Assembly (NCBI RefSeq): GCF_003056725.1
Contig: NZ_QBKZ01000001.1
Coordinates: forward strand, 340,542-404,541
From: Mangrovicoccus ximenensis
GTDB lineage: Bacteria > Pseudomonadota > Alphaproteobacteria > Rhodobacterales > Rhodobacteraceae
Length of the DNA stretch: 64,000 nt
Direction: 5' to 3'
The notes under the pieces are model-generated. The model saw nothing but the letters and a program-made list of their open reading frames with translations, was not told the DNA's origin and made no database searches. Numbering within the stretch: the first letter of the stretch is position 1; each line of letters starts with the position of its first letter. The position numbers and the translations under genes were made by a program. Positions 1-9,240 of the stretch are shown here, piece after piece.

Positions 1-6
1 CGTTCC

Positions 7-852
7 ATGACCCTGCAATTCAACGACGAAACCTTCCGCGGCGACTACACCTATTTCAACTCGCCTGCCGCGATCCGCCGCTTTCCCTTCCCCTTCGACC
101 GCGACAGCTACATGTATTCGGTCAATATCGAGCCGCATCCCGGCGGTCCGGCGGGTTCGCCCTTCGAGCATGCCTTCGATGTCGACGAGCATTACGTCGC
201 CGAGATGCGCGACCGGGCGATCACCCTGGCCGAGGATCCGATGCGCTGCCAGTCGCTGCCGCACATGGAGCTGGCGGGCTGGGACCTGCTGGAGCTGATC
301 ATGGTGTCGAAGGCGCGGGACTATCCGGCGCTCTTCTCGCTCGCCCGCGACGGCGACCGCTGGCACTGGATCAACCGGCCCCTGGGGATCGAGCAGCGCT
401 TCACCTTCCTCGATCCGGCGACGCTGCCCTGCGGGCCGCTGGAATACATCACCCGCCAGGCCCAGGGCGATTTCGCGCTCCTCGACGCGCGCGGCGGCAA
501 CCTGTGGCTCGATGCCGGCATGATCACGTCGCAGGCGGACTGGTCGCTCGATTTCGATGTCGGCATGAACTTCTTCGAATGGCACGCGCCGGTGCCGAAG
601 GCGCGCAAGATGGGGGTCTTCGACAAGGCGCTGAAATTCCTCAATGCGGTCGATCAGGGCCAGGCCTATCGCCGTCTCAACTGGACGATGACGGTCAATC
701 CGCGGCTCGATACCAGCCCCGAGACCTACCACAGATGGGGCCCCGAGAAACGCACCGTCACGCCGGAGAATGTCGGCCGGAAGCAGTTCCTGCGGGTAGA
801 GCTGCAGAGCTTCTGGCGGCTGCCGCGGTCGAACGCGCTGGCCTTCCCGATC
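7..852 (+). pseudogene. DUF3445 heme-dependent oxidative N-demethylase-like gene, 3' truncated
   Basis: About 282 recognisable residues of the DUF3445 family, whose members are heme-dependent oxygenases that N-demethylate amines such as dimethylamine. The family core is visible around residues 170-205 (aspartate/tryptophan-rich DWSLDFDVGMNFFEWHAP) and near the end at [14 protein letters not shown]. After that isoleucine the similarity stops and the frame runs into unrelated sequence, so the C-terminal part is missing. The ATG at position 7 is the first start in the window; an earlier start outside it cannot be excluded. It is followed directly by an unrelated coding fragment. Confidence 0.75.
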
Positions 853-1009
853 AGCACTACACCCGCCTTCTGGGCGAGGCGCAGCGCGATGCGGAGGCCC
901 GCCGCGAGCAGCAGGAATCCCAGCAGAACCGCGACGGCGGCCAGCAGCCGCGCCAGCGCGACCGCAATGACGACCAGCGCGGCCAGCAGCGCGACGACGA
1001 CCAGCGCGG
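853..1009 (+). pseudogene. Unassigned Gln/Arg/Asp-rich coding fragment
   Basis: This 157-bp piece lies between the DUF3445 remnant and the psuG remnant and belongs to neither. Read on the plus strand with codons beginning at multiples of three, it gives about 50 hydrophilic residues rich in Gln, Arg, Asp and Asn, and nearly all third positions are G or C, as expected for a real gene here. The opposite strand gives a hydrophobic reading with weaker codon bias. It has no start or stop of its own. I do not recognise the parent protein; a low-complexity C-terminal tail is the best description. Confidence 0.4.
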
Positions 1010-1631
1010 CGTCGGCGGGCATGTCGGCCCGCAGCGGCGCGGCGAGGCCGCTGTCGCGCGACCAGAAGGCCGGAAGCGCGTCCTGGCCATAGGCGAAGAC
1101 CGGCACGCCGAGGGTTTCGAGCACTTCCAGCGTCTTCGGCAGGTCGAGGATCGCCTTGGCGCCGGCGCAGACCACGGTGACCGGCGTCTGGGCCAGCTCC
1201 TGCAGGTCGGCGGAGATGTCGAAGCTGTCCTCGGCGCCCTTGTGCACGCCGCCGATGCCGCCGGTGGCGAAGACGCGGATGCCGGCCGCGCGGGCGGCGA
1301 TCATGGTGGCGGCGACGGTGGTCGCTCCGGAGATGCCGGTGGCCATCGCGACGGCGAGGTCGGCGCGGCTGAGCTTGGCGACGTCGGAGCGCTGCGCCAG
1401 GGCTTCGAGTTCGGCGCCTTCGAGGCCGACATGCAGCACGCCGTCGATCACCGCGATGGTCGCGGGCACGGCGCCCGCGGTGCGGATGTCGTTTTCCACC
1501 GCGCGGGCGGTCTCGAGATTGCGCGGATAGGGCATCCCGTGGGTGATTATGGTGCTTTCCAGCGCCACGATCGGGCCGCCGAGCTCGCGGGCGGCGGCAA
1601 CCTCGGTGGAATAGCGGATGTCGGGGGTCAT
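1010..1631 (-). pseudogene. psuG: Pseudouridine-5'-phosphate glycosidase PsuG, 3' truncated
   Basis: PsuG reversibly splits pseudouridine 5'-phosphate into uracil and ribose 5-phosphate. The first 207 residues are convincing: [19 protein letters not shown] near the N-terminus, the TGGIGGVH motif around residue 123-130 and the substrate-loop region FWSRDSG near 190. Similarity stops after ADMPADAA; the family is about 300 residues, so roughly a third is missing, and the frame runs on into a meaningless hydrophobic stretch. Its ATG overlaps the stop of the upstream PfkB kinase gene by four bases, the usual psuK-psuG arrangement for pseudouridine salvage. Confidence 0.8.
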
Positions 1632-2128
1632 GAGATGTCTTCTCCGGCAACGTAGCGGGCGGCGGATTGGGTGGCGTGCATCAGCGCCTCGCCGCGGCCC
1701 ATGCCCTGGAGCTCGGCGGCGATGTGGACGGCCATCAGCGTGTCGCCCGCCCCGGTGACGCGCTTGGGTTCGACGAGGGGCGGGGTGGCGCGGTAGCAGT
1801 TGGTGGCCGAAAGGTCCACCGCCTCGCCGACGCCGTCGGTGACGATGCAGCGTTCGGCCCCGGCCTTGAGCAGGCAGCGCGCGGCCCCCCCGGCATCGGG
1901 AGCGTTGCAGCCCGAGAGCAGGTTTGCCTCTTCGCGGTTAACGTAAAGTGTGCCGCGGCCGCTTTCGAGGAAGGCCTTCAGCCGGTCGGCCTTGCCCGGG
2001 CTGGCCGGCGCGATCCGGAGATCGGCGGCGGCGAAGAGCGGGCTGGCGGCGATCTCGGCCAGGAGCGCCGTGGTCAGGTTGCCGTCGAGCGCGATGGTCC
2101 CGCCATAGGGGTCCGCCGCGCTGCCCAA
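1628..2128 (-). pseudogene. psuK: PfkB-family pseudouridine kinase, 5' truncated
   Basis: About 160 residues of the C-terminal half of a ribokinase/PfkB-fold kinase. The diagnostic phosphate-binding and catalytic motif TGAGDTLMA sits near the end, preceded by [10 protein letters not shown], where these kinases pack the substrate loop. The N-terminal nucleoside-binding half is absent. The frame opens abruptly where an adenine deaminase reading frame ends. The stop overlaps the psuG start, so the pair formed a pseudouridine salvage operon. Kinase specificity is inferred from that neighbour. Confidence 0.75.
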
Positions 2129-2521
2129 GATCGGCGCGGCGCCCCGGCGCGACGAGGCCCAGATCGGGGCGGCCGATGCGGCTTGCCGCGTTCAGCGTGG
2201 CCGCGCGGTAGGCCCAGAGCGGCGGCAGCCCGCAGGAGATCAGCACCCGGATCACCCGGTCCAGCGCGCCCCTTTCCAGGAGGTCGTCCGGGAAGATGTC
2301 GTCGGTGCAGAGCGTGACGGTCTGCGGCAGCTCGCCCAGCTCGAGGAGCGCGGCGGCGAGTTCCGGCAGCAGGTGCTCGTGCGAGCCGCGCAGCTCGATG
2401 GTGAAGCCGGCCTCCAGCTTGGCGATCAGGTCATCCGCGCCGGTCAGCTCGTGATCGGTCTCGACGCCCGCCGCCGCGAAGCCCGCGAGATCGCCGCCCG
2501 CAAGGCCGCGGGCATGCCCGC
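2129..2521 (-). pseudogene. ade: Adenine deaminase, internal fragment
   Basis: About 130 residues of the amidohydrolase-superfamily adenine deaminase, which converts adenine to hypoxanthine. Diagnostic parts are GHARGL (the GHAPGL-type metal-site region), the following AGVETDHE, the TDDIFPDDLL segment and the AATLNAA...GLVAPGRRADL run close to the composite active site. Both ends are missing: the start is lost near GHARG, and the reading frame is broken right after GRRADL by the junction to the pseudouridine kinase. No product can be expected. Confidence 0.75.
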
Positions 2522-2743
2522 AGACCCCGCTCCTCCCAGACGCCTGCCATCCGGGACCGCGGTCGGACATGCCCCTGCGCCTGCCCCTTCCCGAAGCTGC
2601 GCGGCGGCCCGTCCGGGCCGTGCCCCGTTCCGTTAACCGGAATAATGGGCTTTTCGCCCATTTTCAGGTGATGGCCCGCCGGGGAGTTCCCTGTCAACAG
2701 GAAATGGGCTAAATGCACATTTGACGGGGAGGCTGCCTGCGAC
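2522..2743. other. Intergenic stretch with short inverted repeat
   Basis: No gene recognised. A 6-bp inverted repeat, ATGGGC (2645-2650) and GCCCAT (2656-2661), is followed by a short T-run on the plus strand. A second ATGGGCT occurs at about 2704, close upstream of the DUF6502 start. It could be an operator or a weak terminator. The left part may hold unrecognised remnants of the adenine deaminase 5' region. Confidence 0.35.
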
Positions 2744-3012
2744 GTGACGGACGAGACTTTCAGAGCCGCGGTTGACCGCATCCTCCGTCCGCTGGTGCGC
2801 GCGATGATCGGGCGCGGCCTGGCCTATCCGCAGCTTGCCGAATTGCTGAAGCCGCTGTTCATCGAGCAGGCCCTTCGGCATTTCGGGCTGCCGGGGCGGC
2901 GCATGACAGATAGCCGGATCAGCGTGCTGACCGGGCTGCAGCGGCGCGACATCCGCAGCCTGCGCGAGGCGAGCGAGGCGCCGCGCGCGGCGGAACGCGG
3001 CCACGGCCCGAT
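2744..3012 (+). pseudogene. DUF6502-family protein, 3' truncated
   Basis: The first 80 to 85 residues resemble the DUF6502 family: an N-terminal helical segment (RPLVRAMIGRGLAYPQLAE) followed by a winged-helix-like piece with the conserved [16 protein letters not shown]. Family members are usually 250-300 residues with no established function; the helix-turn-helix look suggests a regulator. The GTG start lies downstream of an A/T-rich stretch. Similarity stops near residue 85 and the following bases are the signature region of an ABC ATPase in another frame. Confidence 0.6.
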
Positions 3013-3480
3013 CCCCCGGCGCAGCTCTCCGGCGGCCAGCGGCAGCGCGTGGCGCTGGCGCGTGCGCTGGTGCGCGACCCGGCCGCCTTCCTGATGGACG
3101 AGCCGCTGTCGAACCTCGATGCCAAGCTGCGCGCCCATATGCGCGAAGAGCTGGCCGAGCTGCATGGCCGGCTGGGCACCACCTTCGTCTACGTGACCCA
3201 TGACCAGGTCGAGGCGATGACGATGTCGGACCGGATCGCGCTGATGGAGGGCGGGCAGATCGCCCAGCTCGGCACGCCGTCCGAGCTTTACGAGCGGCCC
3301 GCGAACCTGACCGTGGCGCGCTTCATCGGGACGCCGCAGATGAACCTGCTGCCGGTCGAGATCGCCGCGGACGGCACGGTCGAGATGTTCGGCTGGCGGA
3401 CGCTGCTGGCGGCGCGCGGGGAAACGGGGCCGGCCACGCTGGGGCTGCGCGCCGAGGATATGCGGCTGGCGGCGCATGGC
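3013..3480 (+). pseudogene. ABC transporter ATPase (MalK/UgpC type), C-terminal part only
   Basis: About 155 residues beginning exactly at the ABC signature (LSGGQRQR), followed by Walker B ([11 protein letters not shown]), the H-loop ([12 protein letters not shown]) and the start of the regulatory OB/TOBE domain typical of carbohydrate importers. Walker A and the whole N-terminal half are absent, so it cannot bind ATP productively. The 3' end is also lost, at [11 protein letters not shown], where the second TOBE strand would begin. It sits between a DUF6502 remnant and a convergent second ABC ATPase. Confidence 0.8.
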
Positions 3481-3484
3481 TGGG

Positions 3485-4381
3485 GTTCTCGCCAGCGCCG
3501 GGCGCGGCCAGCTCGGGGCGGACGCCGACCTGCACGGCGGTGCCGGGCACGAAGGCGCCGGGCGCGGTCACCTCGCCATGCGCGGTCTCGACCACGCTGA
3601 CATGGCCGTCGCTATGGGTGACGGTGCCCGAAAGCCGGGTGGAGAGGCCGACGAAATCCATCACGAAGGGCGTGGCGGGGCGGGCATAGAGCGTCGAGGG
3701 ATCGGCGAACTGCTCGATCCGCCCGGCATTCATCACCGCGATCCGGTCGGAGACGCCCATCGCCTCCTCCTGGTCATGGGTGACGAAGATCGCGGTGATG
3801 CCGCGGTCGCGCAGCAGCGCCTTGAGTTCCACCTGCATGGTTTCGCGCAACTTGCGGTCGAGCGCCGAGAACGGCTCGTCGAGGAGCAGCAGGTCCGGCT
3901 CGACGACCAGTGCGCGGGCGACGGCGACGCGCTGCTGCTGGCCGCCGGAGAGGGCCGAGACCGGGCGGATGGCGAAGGCGTCCATGCGGACGAGCCGCAG
4001 CGCCTCCTCCACCGGCCCGGCGCAGGCGGCTTTCGCGGTGCCGCGGGCGCGCAGGCCGAAAGCGACGTTCTCGGCCACGGTCAGATGCGGGAAGAGCGCG
4101 TAGTTCTGGAACACCACCGAGATGTTGCGGCGATGCGCGGGCAGGCGGGTGATGTTGCGCCCGCCCAGCACCACGTCGCCCTGGTCGGCCTCCATCAGCC
4201 CGGCGATGATCCGCAGCAGCGTGGTCTTGCCGCAGCCCGACGGACCGAGGAGCGAGACGAGCTCGCCCCGGTCCATGCGGAAGTTCATCTCCGACATGAC
4301 CCGCGTGCCCCGGAAGGACTTGGCCACGCCCCAGACGTCGAGATAATGGCGCTCCTGCGCGGTGCGGGTCATGCCGGGCAT
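3485..4381 (-). pseudogene. Spermidine/putrescine-type ABC transporter ATPase, 3' truncated
   Basis: The ATPase domain is complete: Walker A GPSGCGKTT near residue 45, Q-loop VVFQNYALFPH, signature LSGGQQQR, Walker B LLLLDEPFSALD and H-loop FVTHDQEEA. The C-terminal TOBE domain runs to [14 protein letters not shown] and then stops matching, leaving about 297 recognisable residues of the usual 340-370. Loss of the last TOBE strands may still allow ATPase activity. The ATG at 4381 lies two bases after the binding-protein stop, so the genes are cotranscribed. No permease is nearby; the deleted 3' side may have held it. Confidence 0.75.
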
Positions 4382-4383
4382 GA

Positions 4384-5439
4384 TCAAAGCGCCATCAGCT
4401 TGTCGAAGCGGTCGATCCAGGCGCGGCGGTTCGCGGCGACGAAGGCCCAGTCGGGCGAGTAGATCTCCACGCCGTCCGGAATGGCCGCGCCCGCGGTGAC
4501 GGTGGTGTTGGCCGGAACCGACGAGGCGAAATCGGCGATGGCGGCCTGCATGTCCGGCCCCAGCATCTCGTTGACATAGGCCTCGGCCAGTTCCGGGTTC
4601 GGACCGCCCTTCACCAGGCAGATGCCCGAGGGCATGGCGAAGATGCCTTCCTTTGGCGCGGCCAGGTCGACGGGCACGCCTTCGGCCTTGCGCGGCAGCG
4701 TGTAGGACGAGAAATTGCCCGAAAGCAGCGTGATCTCGCCCTGTTCCAGCAGGTTGAAGGCCTGGGACATGGTCGAATAGACCGACAGCAGGTTCGGCTT
4801 CAGCGCCTCGAGCTTGGCGAAGGCGGCGTCGATTTCGTACTGCGCCTCGGCGAAGGGCTTGCCCGAACCCAGCATGGCGGCGGCAAAGAGCGTCCACATG
4901 CCTTCTGTGTTCTGCAGCGACGGGATGATGACCTGCCCGGCATTCTCCGCCGCCCAGAGCGCCTCCCAGCTCGGCACGCCGCCGGGGGCGAAATCGGTGT
5001 TGTAGGCGATGCCCGCCCAGGGCTGGACGTAGTTGCACCACATCCCGTCCATGTGCACGGCATCGGGGCGGAGGTCTTCCATGTTCGGCACGGCATCCGG
5101 CGTGATCGGCGCCAGCAGATCCGCTTCGACCGCCTGGATCATCACCGGGTCGTCCATCTGCACGACCGACAGGTAGGGCCGGTCCTTGTTGGAGGCCATC
5201 TTCTCGAGGTTCACCGAGGATTTCGTGCCCTCGAACAGGATGTCGGCGCCGATCGCGGCTTTCATGTGCGGCGCGACGATCTCCTCCATCCAGGCGGTGT
5301 GGCTGCCGGCGCAGCCGATCACGATCTCGGTGGATTGCGCGCGCAGGATCGACGGCGCGGCCAGCGTGCCGAAAGCGGCGGCGGCAGAGCTTTTCAGCAG
5401 CCTGCGGCGGGTCAGGCCGGTGGCGGCGATGCGTGTCAT
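4384..5439 (-). CDS. Tat-exported extracellular solute-binding protein (PotD/AfuA-like)
   Basis: Complete, 351 residues. The N-terminus carries a twin-arginine signal (LTRRRLLKS then a hydrophobic run to residue 34), followed by a family-1 solute-binding protein fold with the polyamine-type PWAGIAYNTD segment near residue 140. It delivers an unknown substrate, probably a polyamine, amino acid derivative or other small cation, to the ABC importer whose ATPase gene follows two bases downstream. The upstream region has three copies of a palindrome and an A/T-rich inverted repeat, so expression is probably switched by a dedicated repressor. Confidence 0.8.
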   Translation of the reverse strand: MTRIAATGLTRRRLLKSSAAAAFGTLAAPSILRAQSTEIVIGCAGSHTAWMEEIVAPHMKAAIGADILFEGTKSSVNLEKMASNKDRPYLSVVQMDDPVMIQAVEADLLAPITPDAVPNMEDLRPDAVHMDGMWCNYVQPWAGIAYNTDFAPGGVPSWEALWAAENAGQVIIPSLQNTEGMWTLFAAAMLGSGKPFAEAQYEIDAAFAKLEALKPNLLSVYSTMSQAFNLLEQGEITLLSGNFSSYTLPRKAEGVPVDLAAPKEGIFAMPSGICLVKGGPNPELAEAYVNEMLGPDMQAAIADFASSVPANTTVTAGAAIPDGVEIYSPDWAFVAANRRAWIDRFDKLMAL

Positions 5440-5485
5440 GGGTGGTCCTCCTTGCTGTCCCCCGGTGTGCGACCGGTTGCTCCAG

Positions 5486-5499
5486 AATGGAATGCCATT
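5486..5499. promoter_or_regulatory. Operator candidate, copy 1 (AATGG-N4-CCATT)
   Basis: The 14-bp sequence AATGGAATGCCATT has 5-bp inverted arms around a 4-bp centre. It lies 47 bp upstream of the binding-protein start, in its presumed promoter. Two further copies occur within 145 bp. Confidence 0.6.
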
Positions 5500-5531
5500 T
5501 GACAGAAGCGGAGAATTGGTTCCTGTATCTA

Positions 5532-5549
5532 GTGAAAATCAAATTTCAC
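5532..5549. promoter_or_regulatory. A/T-rich inverted repeat GTGAAA-N6-TTTCAC
   Basis: A perfect 6-bp inverted repeat in the centre of the divergent promoter region, followed by two direct GTGAAA half-sites at 5562-5567 and 5572-5577. The base composition is far lower in GC than the flanking genes. This is likely promoter DNA with a second regulator site, distinct from the AATGG palindromes. Confidence 0.45.
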
Positions 5550-5591
5550 AAAATACCAATCGTGAAATGACGTGAAAAACGGCACTCCGGA

Positions 5592-5605
5592 GATGGAATG
5601 CCATT
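5592..5605. promoter_or_regulatory. Operator candidate, copy 2
   Basis: GATGGAATGCCATT, identical to the other two copies except for the first base. It lies between the divergent start codons, 37 bp before copy 3. Confidence 0.6.
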
Positions 5606-5628
5606 AGACTAGGCGAGGTCTGGACGAA

Positions 5629-5642
5629 AATGGAATGCCATT
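5629..5642. promoter_or_regulatory. Operator candidate, copy 3, overlapping a start codon
   Basis: AATGGAATGCCATT, identical to copy 1. It covers the ATG at 5630 of the plus-strand reading frame (an in-frame GTG at 5645 is the alternative start). A bound repressor here would block initiation of that gene. Confidence 0.55.
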
Positions 5643-5740
5643 TGGTGAATCTCTCGCTGCTCTGCGCCGATGCGGGGCTGGAGCGCGACTCGGAACTGCT
5701 GGTGGGGGCGGATGGCCGGATCCTAGCGCGGGGGCGCGGG
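5630..5740 (+). pseudogene. Amidohydrolase-like N-terminal fragment
   Basis: About 35 residues in frame from the ATG at 5630 (or GTG at 5645). The segment SELLVGADGRILARG resembles the beta-sandwich start of amidohydrolases such as guanine or cytosine deaminase or HutF, but the match is too short to name. The frame then meets sequence belonging to AddB in another frame. The operators over its start suggest it was regulated together with the divergent solute-binding protein, so the substrate may be shared. Confidence 0.35.
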
Positions 5741-6471
5741 CTCGGCGCGCCGCCGGGCTGCGCGGGCTCCGCGGCACCGTCCTGCACGAGGTTCTGGAAC
5801 AGGTGGTGCCGCACTTCCCCGGGCTCGACCGCGCCCGGCAGAAGGCGCTGCTCCTGTCGACCGGCGCCGAGGTGCTGGACCGGATCGTGCCCTGGCCGAC
5901 CGCGCGGCGGTTCTGGCTGGCGCGGCTGCAGCGCATCGCCGACCATTTCATCGCCGAGGAAGAGACCCGGCGCGCCCGCGGCGCACTGCTCAAGACCGAA
6001 CAGGGCGGCGGCCATGTGCTGCCGACGACCGGGGTCGAGCTGGTGGTCAAGACCGACCGGATCGACCGCACGCCCGAGGGCGCGGTCTGGCTCTATGACT
6101 ACAAGACCGGCAAGCCGCCGACCGAGAAGCAGCAGGCGAAATACAACAAGCAGCTGCACATCACCGCCTATCTGGCCGAGACCGGCGCCTTCGGCGAGCT
6201 GGGACCGCTGCATGTGGTCGGCGCCGAGTATATCGGCCTCGCCGCCCGCCCCGAGACCGTGCCCGCCGATCTGGAGAAGATCCCGGTCGAGCTGGTGCCG
6301 GAAAGCCTGCACCGGCTCTTCACCCGCTTCCTCGACCCCGCTACCGGCTTCACCGCGCAGGTCGCGCGCGAGAGCCAGGGCGAGTGGTCGGATTACGACC
6401 ATCTCAGCCGCGGCGGCGAATGGGACCTGACCCAGCATGCCGAGACGCTGAAAGTGGGGGACCACGAATGA
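5741..6471 (+). pseudogene. addB: AddB helicase-nuclease subunit, C-terminal nuclease part only
   Basis: About 240 residues of the C-terminal RecB-type nuclease domain of AddB. The PD-(D/E)XK core is seen in VELVVKTDRID followed by WLYDYKTGK, where the DYK triad binds the metal. A GLRGTVLHEVLEQV segment begins the recognisable part. AddB is normally close to 1000 residues, so the inactivated helicase and Chi-recognition portion is gone and there is no native start. It keeps the four-base ATGA overlap with addA, showing the original addBA operon. Confidence 0.8.
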
Positions 6472-9240
6472 CCGCCCCGACCGCTACCCCCGTGAACCTG
6501 GCGACCCAGCGCCAGATCGAGGCCGCGCGGCCGCATGAATCGACCTGGCTCGCCGCCAATGCCGGATCGGGCAAGACCCGCGTGCTGACCAACCGGGTGG
6601 CGCGGCTGCTGCTGTCGGGCGTGGCGCCGCAGAACATCCTCTGCCTGACCTATACCAAGGCGGCGGCGAGCGAGATGCAGAACCGGCTGTTCCAGACCCT
6701 GGGCGAATGGGCGATGCGCCCCGATGCCGAGCTGCGCGCCGATCTGCAGAAGCTGGGCGAGACCGGGCTCGACGAGGACCGGCTGCTGCGCGCGCGCCGC
6801 CTGTTCGCCCGCGCCATCGAGACGCCGGGCGGGCTGAAGATCCAGACGATCCACTCCTTCTGCGCCGCGCTCCTGCGCCGCTTCCCTTTGGAGGCCGGGG
6901 TCAGCCCGCAGTTCACCGAGATCGACGAACGCACCCAGGCGGCGATGATCGAGCGCGTCGTCGAGGAGATGGCCGACGGGCCGGAGGCGCATCTGATCGA
7001 CGCGCTGGCCTTCCAGATGGGCGGCGAGGACATTGCCGGTCTCTCGGCGCAGATCCTGCATGCCCGCGCCGATTTCGCCGCGCTGCCGGACGAGGAGGCG
7101 TTGTGGGAGGCGATGGGGCTGCTGCCCGGCCAGTCCGAAGCCGACCTCGTCGACCTGGCCTTCGCGCCGGGCGACCGGCGGCTCCTGGAGGCGCTGGTGC
7201 CGGTGCTGCAGTCGAAGGGCGGCAATGACGGCAAGGCCGGGGCGGCGCTGGCGCGGCTCGCGCCCTTCGAGCCGTCGATGGGCCTCCTGAAGGGGCTCGA
7301 AGGACCTTTCCTGTTCGGCGCCACCGCCAAGACCCCCTTCGGGCCGAAGACCGACAGCTTCCCGACGAAACCCACCCGCCAGGCGCTGGGGCCGGATCTG
7401 GTCGAGGCGCTGAACGGGCTGATGTCTCGGGTCGCCGATGCCCGCACGCTGGGGCTGGCGCTGACCGCGGCGAAGCGGACGCGCGTGCTGCACCGCTATG
7501 CCGAGGCCTTCCTGCCCCGGATCGAGGCGGCGAAGCTCGCGCGCGGCTGGCTCGATTTCGACGACCTGATCCTGCGGACCCGCGCACTGCTGATGGATCC
7601 GGCAGTGGCGCAATGGGTGCTCTACAAGCTCGACGGCGGCATCGACCACATCCTCGTCGACGAAGCGCAGGACACCAGCCCCGAGCAATGGGACGTGGTG
7701 CGCCTGCTGGCGCAGGAATTCACCGCCGGCGAAGGCACAAGGGGCGACGTGCCGCGCACGATCTTCGTGGTCGGCGACAAGAAGCAGTCGATCTATTCCT
7801 TCCAGGGCGCCGATCCACGCGAATTCGACCGGATGCGCGGCCATTTCGGCGAGGGGCTGGCATCGATCGGCGCCACGCTGCATTCGCGCGAACTGGCGCA
7901 TTCCTTCCGCTCGGCCGCGGCGGTGCTGACCGCGGTCGACCGCACCTTTCCCGAGGTCTCGGGCCTCGGCGATCCGCCCGAGCATGTCGCCTTCCGCACC
8001 ACCTATCCCGGCCGGGTCGATCTCTGGCCCGCGATCCTGCCCGACAAGGAGAGCGGCGAGGAGGAAAACGCCGATGGCTGGGACCCGGTTGACCGGCTCG
8101 ACCCGGAAAGCCCGGTGGCGCAGCTGGCGCTCGCCGTCGCCAAGGAGGCCCGCCAGCTCGTGGACACCGCGCATCTGCCCGCGGGCAACGGCACCGGGCG
8201 GCGCATCCATGAAGGCGACCTGCTGATCCTGTTCCGCCGCCGCGGCGACCTGTTCTTCGAAACCATGCGCGCGCTGAAGGCCGAGGGGCTGGAGGTCGCC
8301 GGCGCCGACCGGATCAAGCTCGGCGAGGAACTGGCGGTGCGCGACCTGCTGGCGCTGCTGTCGTTCCTGGCGCTGCCCGAGGACGACCTGTCGCTGGCCG
8401 CCGCCCTCAGATCGCCGGTCTTCGGCTGGACCGAGGACGATCTCTTCCGCCTCGCCCATCCGCGTCCCGCCGGCAGCTATCTGTGGACCGCGCTGCGCCA
8501 GTCGGAGGCGCATCCCGACACCTACGCGATCCTCGACGACCTGCGCCGCCTGGCCGACCTGCGCCGTCCCTACGACCTCCTGGACCGCATCCTGACCCGG
8601 CATCGCGGCCGCTGCCGGCTGATCGCGCGGCTCGGCCCGGAATGCGAGGAGGCGATCGACGGGCTCCTGCAGCAGGCGCTCGATTACGAGCAGTCCGAGA
8701 TCCCCTCGCTGACCGGCTTCCTCGAATGGATGGCCGCCGAGGATGTCGAGATCAAGCGCCAGGCCGAGGCGGCGGGCCGCGCCGTGCGGCTGATGACGGT
8801 GCATGGCTCGAAGGGGCTCGAGGCGCCGGTGGTGATCCTGCCCGACTGCGCCGCCTTCCACAATTCCGGGCAGGATGTGCTTTTGCCCCGCGAAGGCTCC
8901 TGGCCGGCCTGGCGGGTCTCGCGCGACGAGCTGCCCCCCGCGCTGCAGGAGGCCGCCGAAGCGGTCGCCCATGCCGAGGCCGAGGAGCGTGACCGGCTGC
9001 TCTATGTCGCCATGACCCGCGCCGAACAGTGGCTGATCGTGGCCGCGGCCGGAAAGCTCGGCAACCAGACCACCTGGCACGGCCAGGTCAGTGCCGGGCT
9101 GAAGCTGGCGGAGGCGAAGGCGCTCGGCACGCCGACCGGACAGGGGCTGCGGCTGGAGACCGGGGACTGGGAAATCGCCGAGGCGCGCGAGGCGCCCGCG
9201 GAGGAAGAAACCCGGCGCCCCGCTTTGCCCGGCTGGCGTC
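6468..9240 (+). pseudogene. addA: AddA helicase-nuclease subunit, 3' truncated
   Basis: UvrD/Rep-type helicase of the AddAB double-strand-break repair complex. Walker A AANAGSGKTRVL is near residue 32, motif Ia CLTYTKAAASEM near 61, Walker B ILVDEAQDTSPEQWD near 395, motif III VVGDKKQSIYSFQGA, motif V MTVHGSKGLEAPVV and motif VI LLYVAMTRAE are all present. Recognisable AddA ends near residue 920 (ETRRPALPGW), while the family is usually above 1100 residues with a PD-(D/E)XK nuclease at the C-terminus. That nuclease is missing. Past the seam the frame runs antisense through rne to a stop at 9392. Confidence 0.85.

Noticed and set aside
850-1100. Transmembrane C-terminus for PsuG
   Set aside because: The hydrophobic minus-strand reading arises only after the seam; PsuG is a soluble enzyme, and the plus strand shows better coding bias there.
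6393-9080. A 900-codon open frame antisense to addA
   Set aside because: It mirrors the addA codon pattern, has Arg/Ala/Gln/Gly-rich composition and no motif; high GC keeps antisense frames open.
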